Source of the DNA: Ramlibacter pallidus
Lineage (GTDB): Bacteria; Pseudomonadota; Gammaproteobacteria; Burkholderiales; Burkholderiaceae_C
Direction of reading: 5' to 3'
Assembly: GCF_015070875.1 (NCBI RefSeq)
Contig: NZ_JADDIV010000004.1
Span: 310,001-374,000, forward strand
Length of the DNA stretch: 64,000 bases
Shown: in pieces, positions 35,904 through 44,125 of the stretch
How positions within the stretch are numbered: the stretch's first letter is position 1
Layout: every line of letters begins with the position of its first letter
Notes under the pieces: generated by a model
What the model was told of the DNA's origin: nothing
Database searches by the model: none
What the model saw: only the letters and a program-made list of their open reading frames with translations
Made by a program: the position numbers and the translations under genes

Positions 35904-36903
35904 AGCGCGCGAGGCGCCGCAGGCCGTGGCCCGGCAGCTGGCGGAAGACGGCGAGCGCTGGGCCGCCTTCGGCGCGAAGCTGCGGCAGCAGCCGCCGGCT
36001 TCGCTGCTGACCATCGCCCGCGGCAGTTCGGACCATGCCGCGCACTACGCGGCGTACCTGGTGATGGCGCGGCTGGGCCGGCTGGTCACCTCGATGCCGA
36101 TGTCGCTGGTCACGCTGTACCAGTCGCGCATCCGCTGCGACGGGCTGGCTTCGCTGGCGTTCTCGCAATCCGGCCAGAGCCCGGACCTGATCGGCCCGAC
36201 GGACTACTTCCGGCAGTGCGGTGCGATCACCTGCGCGTTCGTCAACGATGCGGCGTCTCCGCTCGCGCGTGCCGCCGAGTGGATGTTCCCGCTCCATGCC
36301 GCGCAGGAGACGAGCGTCGCGGCCACGAAGAGCTTCATCGCCCAGCTGGTCGCCGGTGCACGGTTCACCGCGTCGTGGCAGGATGACAAGACGCTGCGCA
36401 GCGCGCTCGGGCAGTTGCCGGCTGCGCTGGAAAAGGCGGTGCAGGCGGACTGGACGCCGGCCCTGGATGTCCTACACGGCGCGGACCGCCTGTTCGTGGT
36501 CGGCCGCGGCCTCGGTTTGCCGGTCGCGATGGAGGCCGCGCTGAAGTTCAAGGAGACCTGCGGCATCCAGGCCGAGGCCTTTTCCGGGGCCGAGATCCAG
36601 CACGGCCCGATGGCGCTGATCGACGAAGGCTACCCGCTGCTCGTGTTCGCGCCGCGCGGGCCCGCGCAATCCGGGCTGCTCGAACTCGCGCAGGCCATGC
36701 GCGCACGTGGTGCACGCGTGCTCCTCGCTGCGCCGCAGGGGACGCCGGGTGCCAACCTGCCGCTGGTGCATGCGCCGCAGGAGGAGCTCGACCCGGTGTG
36801 CGCGATCCAGAGTTTCTACCCGATGGTCGAAGCCCTCGCGCGTGCCCGCGGCAACGATCCGGACCGTCCGCCGCACCTGAAGAAGGTGACGCGCACCAGT
36901 TGA
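35884..36903 (+). CDS. SIS-domain sugar isomerase, probable glucosamine-6-phosphate deaminase NagB-II type
   Basis: A 339-residue protein with two SIS domains related to the isomerase half of GlmS but without its glutaminase domain. Motifs are ARGSSDHAA, FSQSGQSPD, ETSVAATKSF and the C-terminal FKETCGIQAEAFSGAEIQHGPMALI. Free-standing proteins of this type after nagA act as glucosamine-6-phosphate deaminase (NagB-II), giving fructose 6-phosphate and ammonia. GGAGGAG precedes the start inside nagA. Confidence 0.88.
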   Translation: MSRMLDEAREAPQAVARQLAEDGERWAAFGAKLRQQPPASLLTIARGSSDHAAHYAAYLVMARLGRLVTSMPMSLVTLYQSRIRCDGLASLAFSQSGQSPDLIGPTDYFRQCGAITCAFVNDAASPLARAAEWMFPLHAAQETSVAATKSFIAQLVAGARFTASWQDDKTLRSALGQLPAALEKAVQADWTPALDVLHGADRLFVVGRGLGLPVAMEAALKFKETCGIQAEAFSGAEIQHGPMALIDEGYPLLVFAPRGPAQSGLLELAQAMRARGARVLLAAPQGTPGANLPLVHAPQEELDPVCAIQSFYPMVEALARARGNDPDRPPHLKKVTRTS

Positions 36904-37116
36904 GGGAAGGGCTGCGCGACATGCTGCCGCAAGTGTCGTTTACATGCCTCTCTCGTTTTCACTTAGCAACTCGCGGCCCTTGTTTTTATCTACCGTTCAC
37001 CTACAGTGAAGTCGGCGTTTGACCTACAGCGTGCGCTGAGGCAGGACGCCGACGCGGGAGTACAGTGACACCGCACTGCGCGTCCCCGCTGCAGTCTGCA
37101 AACGACAGGAGGCTTC

Positions 37117-39039
37117 ATGGACGTTGTCCGCAATTTCCTCACGCGTTACGAGACCAAGCGAGAGGAGGAATTGTCGATCGAGGAGTACCTCGACCTCTGC
37201 AAACGGGAGCCGCTGACGTACGCGACGGCCGCCGAGCGCATGCTCGCCGCCATCGGCGAGCCCGAGATGGTCGACACCCGGCACGACCCGCGGCTGTCGC
37301 GCATCTTCGGCAACAAGGTGATCCGCGTCTATCCCGCGTTCAAGGATTTCTACGGTCTCGAGGAGCCGATCGAGCAGGTCGTCTCGCACTTCCGGCATGC
37401 CGCGCAAGGCCTGGAAGAGAAAAAGCAGATCCTCTATCTCCTGGGCCCGGTCGGCGGCGGCAAGTCGTCCATCGCCGAGCGCCTGAAGCAGCTGATGGAG
37501 CAGGTCCCGTTCTATGCGCTCAAGGGCTCGCCGGTCAACGAGTCGCCCCTGGGCCTGTTCAGCAACGACGAGGATGGCCCCCTGCTGGAACAGCAGTTCG
37601 GCATCCCGCGCCGTTACACGCAACGCATCATGTCGCCGTGGGCGGTCAAGCGCCTGGAGGAATTCGGCGGCGACATCCGCAAGTTCAAGGTCGTCAAGCG
37701 CTTCCCGTCCATCCTCAAGCAGTGCGGCATCGCCAAGACCGAGCCGGGCGACGAGAACAACCAGGACATCTCCGCGCTGGTCGGCAAGGTCGACATCCGC
37801 AAGCTCGAGAGCTTCGCGCAGGACGACCCGGATGCGTACAGCTACTCCGGCGGCCTGTGCCTGGCCAACCAGGGGCTGCTGGAATTCGTCGAGATGTTCA
37901 AGGCGCCCATCAAGGTGCTGCACCCGCTGCTGACGGCGACGCAGGAAGGCAACTTCAAGGGCACCGAAGGCTTCGGCGCGATCCCGTTCGACGGCATCGT
38001 GATGGCCCACTCCAACGAAAGCGAGTGGAAGGCCTTCAAGAACAACAAGAACAACGAAGCTTTCCTCGACCGCATCTACGTGGTCAAGGTGCCGTACTGC
38101 CTGCGCGTCACCGAGGAAGTGAAGATCTACGAGAAGCTGGTCCAGAACTCGTCGCTGAAGGACGCCGTCTGCGCGCCCGGCACGCTGAAGATGATGGCGC
38201 AGTTCTCCGTGCTCACGCGCCTGAAGGAGCCCGAGAACTCCAGCATCTTCTCCAAGATGCTGGTCTACGACGGCGAGAACCTGAAGGACACCGACCCCAA
38301 GGCCAAGAGCTACCAGGAGTACCGCGACTACGCCGGCGTCGACGAGGGCATGACGGGCATCTCCACCCGCTTCGCCTTCAAGATCATCTCCAAGGTGTTC
38401 AACTTCGGCTCGGAAGAGGTCGCCGCCAACCCGGTGCACCTGATGTACGTGCTCGAACAGCAGATCGAGCGCGAGCAGTTCCCGGCCGAGACCGAGCAGA
38501 AGTACCTGGCGTACATCAAGGAGCACCTGGCCACCCGCTACGCGGAATTCATCGGCAAGGAGATCCAGACGGCCTACCTGGAGTCCTATTCCGAGTACGG
38601 CCAGAACATCTTCGACCGCTACGTCACGTACGCCGACTTCTGGATCCAGGACCAGGAGTTCCGCGACACGGACACCGGCGAGATCTTCGACCGCGCGGCG
38701 TTGAACGCCGAACTCGAGAAGATCGAGAAGCCGGCCGGGCTGTCCAACCCCAAGGACTTCCGCAACGAGATCGTCAACTTCGTGCTGCGGGCCCGCGCCA
38801 ACAACGCCGGCAAGAACCCGGTGTGGACCAGCTACGAGAAGCTGCGCACGGTGATCGAGAAGAAGATGTTCTCGAACACCGAAGAGCTGCTGCCGGTCAT
38901 CAGCTTCAACGCCAAGGCCTCCGCCGACGAGCAGAAGAAGCACGAGGATTTCGTCAACCGCATGGTCGAGAAGGGCTACACGCGCCGGCAGGTCCGCCTG
39001 CTGTGCGAGTGGTACCTGCGCGTGCGCAAGAGCTCCTGA
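37117..39039 (+). CDS. prkA: PrkA/YeaG-family serine protein kinase (AAA type)
   Basis: A 640-residue protein matching PrkA/YeaG along its length: an N-terminal AAA-like domain with Walker A GPVGGGKS (about residues 110-117), and the C-terminal kinase-like region ending in RRQVRLLCEWYLRVRKSS. It is cytoplasmic and linked to nutrient stress and stationary phase in enterobacteria. It heads a three-gene operon with yeaH and spoVR. CAGGAGG precedes the start. The 213 bp gap upstream has an AT-rich patch (36930-37020) with a TTCAC-N5-GTGAA repeat at 36996-37010, the probable promoter zone. Confidence 0.97.
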   Translation: MDVVRNFLTRYETKREEELSIEEYLDLCKREPLTYATAAERMLAAIGEPEMVDTRHDPRLSRIFGNKVIRVYPAFKDFYGLEEPIEQVVSHFRHAAQGLEEKKQILYLLGPVGGGKSSIAERLKQLMEQVPFYALKGSPVNESPLGLFSNDEDGPLLEQQFGIPRRYTQRIMSPWAVKRLEEFGGDIRKFKVVKRFPSILKQCGIAKTEPGDENNQDISALVGKVDIRKLESFAQDDPDAYSYSGGLCLANQGLLEFVEMFKAPIKVLHPLLTATQEGNFKGTEGFGAIPFDGIVMAHSNESEWKAFKNNKNNEAFLDRIYVVKVPYCLRVTEEVKIYEKLVQNSSLKDAVCAPGTLKMMAQFSVLTRLKEPENSSIFSKMLVYDGENLKDTDPKAKSYQEYRDYAGVDEGMTGISTRFAFKIISKVFNFGSEEVAANPVHLMYVLEQQIEREQFPAETEQKYLAYIKEHLATRYAEFIGKEIQTAYLESYSEYGQNIFDRYVTYADFWIQDQEFRDTDTGEIFDRAALNAELEKIEKPAGLSNPKDFRNEIVNFVLRARANNAGKNPVWTSYEKLRTVIEKKMFSNTEELLPVISFNAKASADEQKKHEDFVNRMVEKGYTRRQVRLLCEWYLRVRKSS

Positions 39040-39078
39040 ACCACGGCGGCGCGAACTGACTAGAGGAAGGGCGGTCCA

Positions 39079-40386
39079 GTGACCAACAGAAGCGGGGGCG
39101 AGCGGTCCATGCTCCACCAGGTCATCGACCGCCGTCTCTCGGGCAAGAACAAGTCCATCGGCAACCGCGAAAGGTTCCTGCGCCGCTACCGCGAGCAGAT
39201 CAAGGAAGCGGTGCGCAAGGCGGTCGGCGACCGCAGCATCACCGACATGGAAGAGGGCGCCGACATCACGCTGCCCAGGCGCGATGTGTCGGAGCCCACC
39301 TTCGGCCATGCACCCGGCGGCAGCCGCGAACTGGTGCATCCCGGCAACCAGGAATACGTTCGCGGCGACCGCATCCAGCGGCCGCAGGGCGGCGGTGGCG
39401 GCGGTTCCGGCGGCAGCGGCGCCTCGCAGGACGGGCAGGGCGAGGACGACTTCGTCTTCCGGATCACGCGCGAAGAGTTCATGAACTACTTCTTCGACGA
39501 CCTCGCGCTGCCCCGCATGATCCGCACGCAGCTGCTGGCCGACGTGCCGGAATGGAAGCTGCGCCGCGCCGGCTTCGTCTCCGAAGGCAACCCGACCAGC
39601 CTGCACGTGGTGCGTTCCATGCGCGTGGGCCTGGCCCGCCGCATCGCGATGGGCGGCGACGCGCGCGCCGAGCTGAAGGAAGCCGAGCGCCAGCTCGAGG
39701 ACCTGGAACGGCGCCCGGAAGGCCCGCCGCCGGAGGTCGAAGTGCTGCGCAAGCGCGTGGCCGAACTGAAGGAGCGCCTCAAGCGCGTCCCCTTCCTCGA
39801 CCCTTTCGACCTGCGCTACCGCAACCGCGTGCGCGAGCCCAAGCCGACCAGCAAGGCCGTGATGTTCTGCCTGATGGACGTCTCGGGTTCGATGGACGAG
39901 TCGCGCAAGGACCTCGCCAAGCGTTTCTTCATCCTGCTGTACCTGTTCCTCTCGCGCCACTACGAGAAGACCGAGGTGGTGTTCATCCGCCACCACACGC
40001 AGGCCGCGGAAGTCACGGAAGACGAGTTCTTCCACGCCACCGAAAGCGGCGGTACCGTCGTGTCGAGCGCGCTCACGCTGATGAACGACATCATCCGCGC
40101 CCGCTACATGGGCAGCGAATGGAACATCTACGGCGCGCAGGCGTCCGACGGCGACAACTGGCAGCAGGACTCGTCCAAGTGCCGCGAGCTGCTGGACCAC
40201 AAGATCCTGCCGCTGGTGCGCTACTACGCCTACGTGCAGGTGGCCGACGAGGACCAGAACCTGTGGGAGGAGTACACGCGCGTGCGTGACGCCAACCCGC
40301 AGTTCGCGATGCAGAAGATCGTCACGCCCTCGCAGATCTTCCCGGTCTTCCGGGACCTGTTCAAGAAGAACCCGGTGCCCGCATGA
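39079..40386 (+). CDS. yeaH: YeaH/YhbH family protein (DUF444, vWA-like)
   Basis: A 435-residue DUF444 protein. The segment FCLMDVSGSMDE near residue 272 is a von Willebrand A-type metal site (DxSxS). Before it lie a Gly-rich linker (about residues 105-118) and a charged coiled region. The GTG at 39079 has AGAGGAAGG upstream; an ATG at 39109 matches the usual N terminus (IDRRLSGKNKS) equally well. The function is unknown; it is always paired with PrkA and SpoVR. Confidence 0.95.
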   Translation: MTNRSGGERSMLHQVIDRRLSGKNKSIGNRERFLRRYREQIKEAVRKAVGDRSITDMEEGADITLPRRDVSEPTFGHAPGGSRELVHPGNQEYVRGDRIQRPQGGGGGGSGGSGASQDGQGEDDFVFRITREEFMNYFFDDLALPRMIRTQLLADVPEWKLRRAGFVSEGNPTSLHVVRSMRVGLARRIAMGGDARAELKEAERQLEDLERRPEGPPPEVEVLRKRVAELKERLKRVPFLDPFDLRYRNRVREPKPTSKAVMFCLMDVSGSMDESRKDLAKRFFILLYLFLSRHYEKTEVVFIRHHTQAAEVTEDEFFHATESGGTVVSSALTLMNDIIRARYMGSEWNIYGAQASDGDNWQQDSSKCRELLDHKILPLVRYYAYVQVADEDQNLWEEYTRVRDANPQFAMQKIVTPSQIFPVFRDLFKKNPVPA

Positions 40387-41933
40387 GCGAAGCTGAACTC
40401 CTGACCGTCTCCGACGCCGAAGCGACGGGCAAGCGGCCGCGCCTGCCCAGCCCGTCCGACTGGAACTTCGAGCTGATCGAGCTGTACTTCAACGAGATCC
40501 GCAAGACGGCCGAACGCTTCGGGCTCGACACCTACCCGACGCAGCTCGAGCTGATCACGGCGGAGCAGATGCTCGACGCCTACGCCTCGGTCGGCATGCC
40601 GGTGAACTACCGCCACTGGTCGTACGGCAAGCACTTCATCCAGAGCGAGAAGAGCTACCGCCGCGGCCACATGGGGCTGGCCTACGAGATCGTCATCAAC
40701 TCCGACCCCTGCATCGCCTACCTCATGGAGGAGAACACGATGCCGATGCAGGCGCTGGTGATGGCGCATGCCTGCTTCGGGCACAACTCCTTCTTCAAGG
40801 GCAACTACCTGTTCCGCATGTGGACGGACGCCAGCTCGATCATCGACTACCTGGTCTATGCCAAGAGCTTCGTCGCCGAATGCGAGGAACGCCACGGCAT
40901 CGAGGCGGTCGAGCAGACGCTGGACGCCTGCCATGCCCTCATGAACTATGGCGTCGACCGCTACCGCCGGCCGCAGAAGATCTCGATGGTGGAGGAGGAG
41001 AACCGCCGCAAGGACCGCGAGGCCTACCTGCAGCAGCAGGTGAACGACCTCTGGCGCACCCTGCCCACCAAGGCGGGCAAGCAGGCCAAGAAGGAGGCGC
41101 GCCGCTTCCCCGAGGAACCGCAGGAGAACCTGCTGTACTTCATCGAGAAGAACGCGCCGCTGCTGGAGCCCTGGCAGCGCGAGATCGTGCGCATCGTGCG
41201 CAAGGTGGCGCAGTACTTCTACCCGCAGCGGCAGACGCAGGTGATGAACGAGGGCTGGGCCACGTTCTGGCACTACACGCTGCTCAACACCATGTACGAC
41301 GAGGGCATGCTCTCGGACGGCTACATGATGGAGATCCTCTCCTCGCACACGAACGTGGTGTTCCAGCCGCCGATCACGCACCCGGCGTACAGCGGCATCA
41401 ATCCTTATGCGCTGGGCTTCGCGATGTTCACGGACATCCGCCGCATCTGCGAGAACCCGACCGACGAGGACCGCGAGTGGTTCCCGGACATCGCGGGCAG
41501 CGACTGGATCAAGACGCTCGACTACGCGATGCGGCACTTCAAGGACGAAAGCTTCATCGGCCAGTACCTGTCGCCCAAGCTGATGCGCGAGATGCGCATG
41601 TTCGCCGTGCTCGACGACGCCGCCCAGAGCGAACTGGAGGTCGCCGCCATCCACGACGACAACGGCTACCGGCGCCTGCGCGAATCGCTGTCCCGCCAGC
41701 ATGACCTGGGCTGGCGCGAGCCCAACATCCAGGTGTGGAACGTCAATGCCCGCGGGGACCGTTCGCTCACGCTGCGCCACATCCGCCACAACGACCGTCC
41801 CCTGGACAACACGGCCGAGGAGGTGGTCAAGCACGTGGCCAAGCTGTGGGGCTTCCGCGTCCGGCTGGAAAGCGTGGACAGCCATGAGCGCGTGATGCAG
41901 CACTGGGAAGTGACGCCCCCGCAGCATCATTGA
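40383..41933 (+). CDS. spoVR: SpoVR family protein
   Basis: A 516-residue protein of the SpoVR/YcgB family, recognised by WNFELIELYFNEIRKTAERFGLDTYP-type N-terminal sequence, the HACFGHNSFFKGNYLF histidines and MNEGWATFWHYTLLN. The conserved His/Glu pattern suggests a metal site. Its role in non-sporulating bacteria is unknown. It overlaps yeaH by 4 bp, completing the prkA-yeaH-spoVR operon. Confidence 0.96.
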   Translation: MSEAELLTVSDAEATGKRPRLPSPSDWNFELIELYFNEIRKTAERFGLDTYPTQLELITAEQMLDAYASVGMPVNYRHWSYGKHFIQSEKSYRRGHMGLAYEIVINSDPCIAYLMEENTMPMQALVMAHACFGHNSFFKGNYLFRMWTDASSIIDYLVYAKSFVAECEERHGIEAVEQTLDACHALMNYGVDRYRRPQKISMVEEENRRKDREAYLQQQVNDLWRTLPTKAGKQAKKEARRFPEEPQENLLYFIEKNAPLLEPWQREIVRIVRKVAQYFYPQRQTQVMNEGWATFWHYTLLNTMYDEGMLSDGYMMEILSSHTNVVFQPPITHPAYSGINPYALGFAMFTDIRRICENPTDEDREWFPDIAGSDWIKTLDYAMRHFKDESFIGQYLSPKLMREMRMFAVLDDAAQSELEVAAIHDDNGYRRLRESLSRQHDLGWREPNIQVWNVNARGDRSLTLRHIRHNDRPLDNTAEEVVKHVAKLWGFRVRLESVDSHERVMQHWEVTPPQHH

Positions 41934-41940
41934 GCGCATG

Positions 41941-42043
41941 CGTCATTCCCGCGCAGGCGGGAACCCAGGGCATCGGAACAGGGGCGCGACGCGCCCCTTT
42001 CCTTTGGGAAGCGCCCCGGGTCCCTGCCTCCGCGAGGATGACG
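41941..42043. repeat. Pair of inverted family B repeats flanking a terminator
   Basis: CGTCATTCCCGCGCAGGCGG begins the first copy (41941-41966), with its own 7 bp stem TTCCCGC/GCGGGAA. The second copy (42018-42043) is the reverse complement, identical at 21 of 26 positions by eye. Between them is the hairpin at 41981-41997. The unit resembles a REPIN-like doublet and lies just after spoVR. Confidence 0.7.
41981..42005 (+). terminator. Terminator-like hairpin after spoVR
   Basis: GGGGCGCG (41981-41988) pairs with CGCGCCCC (41990-41997) and is followed by TTTCCTTT. It is the likely end of the prkA-yeaH-spoVR transcript and sits inside the family B repeat doublet. Confidence 0.65.
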
Positions 42044-42126
42044 GGACCTGGGGCGGTGATGACGGGGTGGCCGGGTGGGGGTGCGTGGATGTGCCGCTGT
42101 CAAAATGCAGGCAAAGGAGGGAACCG

Positions 42127-43029
42127 ATGTTCTCCAACCAGCTTTTCGCGGGCCAGCGCATCCTGGTCACCGGCGGCGGCACCGGCCTCGGCCGCGCCAT
42201 GGCGGAGCGCTTCCTCGCCCTCGGCGGCGACGTCGCGATCTGCGGCCGCCGCAAGGCCGTGTGCGACGAAACGGCGGCGGCCTGGCGCGAGCGGTTTCCC
42301 GGCCGCCGCATCGACACCTTCGGCGTCGACATCCGCGTGGCGCAGGCGGTCGAGGAGATGGTGCAGTCGCTGTGGGAAAGCGGCGGGCTCACCGGCCTCG
42401 TCAACAACGCGGCCGGCAACTTCATCGCGCCGACCGAGAGCCTGTCGCCCCGCGCCTTCGATGCCATCGCCAACATCGTGTTCCACGGCACCTTCTACGT
42501 GACGCAGGCGGTGGGCCGGCGCTGGGTGGCCGAAGCGAAGGAAGGGCGCTGGACGGCCGCGTCGCCGTACCGCAGCGTCATGAGCATCATCACGACCTGG
42601 GTGGACAACGGCAGCCCGTACGTCGTGCCGTCCGCCATGAGCAAGGCGGGCATCGACGTCATGACGAAATCGCTCGCCGTCGAATGGGCGAAGCACGGCG
42701 TGCGGCTGAACGCCGTCGGCCCCGGCGAGATCCCCACCGAAGGCATGAGCAAGCGGCTGAACCCGGGCGAGGAGCCCGGTGCGCGCAGCAAGGCGCGCAA
42801 CCCGATGGGGCGCCCCGGCCGCATGGAAGAACTGCAGAACCTCGCGGCCTTCCTGATGGCGCCGGGCCAGTGCGACTGGCTCACCGGCCAGAGCATCATG
42901 ATGGACGGCGGGAACGCACTCGCCACGGGTGGGAATTTCTACGAGCTGCGCGACTGGAGCGACGGGCAGTGGCAGGAAGCCAGGGAGCGCATCGAGGCAC
43001 AGAACGCCAGGGACAGGGCGCAGCGCTGA
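42127..43029 (+). CDS. SDR oxidoreductase, 2,4-dienoyl-CoA/trans-2-enoyl-CoA reductase-like
   Basis: A 300-residue SDR with cofactor loop VTGGGTGLGRAMAERF (about residues 14-29) and NNAAGNF. The catalytic Tyr position is YVVPSAMSKAG rather than the usual YxxxK spacing (YxxxxxxSK), a layout typical of the peroxisomal-type 2,4-dienoyl-CoA reductase group. It probably acts on unsaturated acyl-CoA. The start at 42127 follows AAAGGAGG; longer frames run into the repeat. Confidence 0.85.
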   Translation: MFSNQLFAGQRILVTGGGTGLGRAMAERFLALGGDVAICGRRKAVCDETAAAWRERFPGRRIDTFGVDIRVAQAVEEMVQSLWESGGLTGLVNNAAGNFIAPTESLSPRAFDAIANIVFHGTFYVTQAVGRRWVAEAKEGRWTAASPYRSVMSIITTWVDNGSPYVVPSAMSKAGIDVMTKSLAVEWAKHGVRLNAVGPGEIPTEGMSKRLNPGEEPGARSKARNPMGRPGRMEELQNLAAFLMAPGQCDWLTGQSIMMDGGNALATGGNFYELRDWSDGQWQEARERIEAQNARDRAQR

Positions 43030-43049
43030 ACGCCGGGACCTCGCCGCAA

Positions 43050-43343
43050 GTGGGACCGCGCCTGCGCAGGCCCGGGCTGGTGCTGCTGGCCCTTGCGCTG
43101 GTGCTGCTCGCCTACTGGCTGGTGCTCTTCACGAACTGGGGCCGGCCGTACCACGGCGGCACCTACGTCGGCGTGGTCTTCGTGGGTTCGGTGGAGGTCC
43201 TCGCCGCCGCGGCCTGCCTGGAGGTCTTCCGCGCCGAGGCGTTCGTGCCGGTGCGCGCCCTGGCCGGCGCCCTCGGCGTGCCGCTGGTGCTCGTGTTCCT
43301 GCTCACGCTGTGGTACCTCGCACGGATGTATCTCGCCATGTAA
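43050..43343 (+). CDS. Small hypothetical membrane protein
   Basis: A 97-residue protein if it starts at the GTG at 43050, with a second in-frame GTG at 43080. Three hydrophobic helices are visible (about residues 11-29, 40-62, 70-92). It has the high-G+C codon use of its neighbours and begins 20 bp after the SDR stop. I do not recognise a family. The start is uncertain, but the hydrophobic pattern supports a real gene. Confidence 0.6.
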   Translation: MGPRLRRPGLVLLALALVLLAYWLVLFTNWGRPYHGGTYVGVVFVGSVEVLAAAACLEVFRAEAFVPVRALAGALGVPLVLVFLLTLWYLARMYLAM

Positions 43344-43429
43344 GGGCCATGGCGTGCACGCCACACCGCGCTTGGCGCGGCCCGGAGCGGAGGCTATAAC
43401 TCCTCTTCAGCAGTACCAAGGAGGTCGCC

Positions 43430-43621
43430 ATGCGCGAATGGTCCGATTCCGTCCAGCAGTATCCGCAGGACAACGCCGCCAACTACGTCAACGGCCGGTT
43501 CGATCCCGAAGCCGCCGAGGCCTTGCGGGCCCGCTACCGGCAGCAGACCGAGCTGCAGGCGCGCCTGGCCGCCGAAGCCCGCACGATCGCCCAGCGACAC
43601 AAGCCGCACGGCGTGAAGTAG
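43430..43621 (+). CDS. Small hypothetical protein, 63 residues
   Basis: A short soluble, charged protein with a helical C-terminal half (PEAAEALRARYRQQTELQAR). The perfect ribosome binding site AAGGAGG lies 6 bp before the ATG, and the gene has its own upstream region with TATAAC at 43395-43400. I do not recognise a family. Its own promoter-like gap and strong ribosome binding site make it a likely real gene. Confidence 0.65.
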   Translation: MREWSDSVQQYPQDNAANYVNGRFDPEAAEALRARYRQQTELQARLAAEARTIAQRHKPHGVK

Positions 43622-43688
43622 CGGCCGTGCCTTTCCGCCCCCGCGGTTCTGCGCTACGCTGCGCGGCCGAAGGGGAAGGGAGAGGGCC

Positions 43689-44039
43689 ATGCTGCCGATC
43701 TGCGTCCAGACCATCCACGTCCGCGAGCTTGCCGCCGCGGTGCGCTTCTACCAGTCCGCCCTCGGCTACGAGGTGAAGGCCACCTACGGGGCCTGCATCG
43801 TGCAGCTGAAGACCGGCGCCACGACCCTCATCCTCGAGGAGATCGAGCCTGGCGGGGAACCCGCCGTGCCGGCGACCCTGCTTTCGTTCGAGACGAAGGA
43901 CATCCAGTCCGACTTGCGGAAGGTCTCTGAAGCGGGCGGAACCGTGCTGGACGCCTCGCCGCGACGCTGTCCGGTGGGAAGGTTCGCGGTGTTCCAGGAT
44001 CCGTCCGGCGTGCAGCATTCCCTGCTGCAGTTCGATTGA
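43689..44039 (+). CDS. VOC (glyoxalase/dioxygenase fold) family protein
   Basis: A 116-residue single-domain VOC protein: VQTIHVRELAAAVRFYQSALGYEVK at the N terminus and the FAVFQDPSGVQHSLLQF C-terminal strand with a Gln/His pair. Members bind a metal and act on small metabolites or as resistance proteins; the role here is unknown. GGGAGAGG precedes the start. It ends 86 bp from the convergent response-regulator gene. Confidence 0.82.
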   Translation: MLPICVQTIHVRELAAAVRFYQSALGYEVKATYGACIVQLKTGATTLILEEIEPGGEPAVPATLLSFETKDIQSDLRKVSEAGGTVLDASPRRCPVGRFAVFQDPSGVQHSLLQFD

Positions 44040-44125
44040 TTCCGGGCCAGGTGCCCAGCCGCGGTGGGCGCCTGGGTCTGGATCGTGGGCGCCGTGCTGG
44101 TCTGGTACCTGCGCCGCTAGCGCCG

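Noticed and set aside
37024..40200. Very long open frame (1058 codons) on the minus strand opposite prkA and yeaH
   Set aside because: It lies fully antisense to two well-recognised genes; its His/Val/Leu/Arg-rich, repetitive composition is the shadow of G+C-rich codon use, with no family features.
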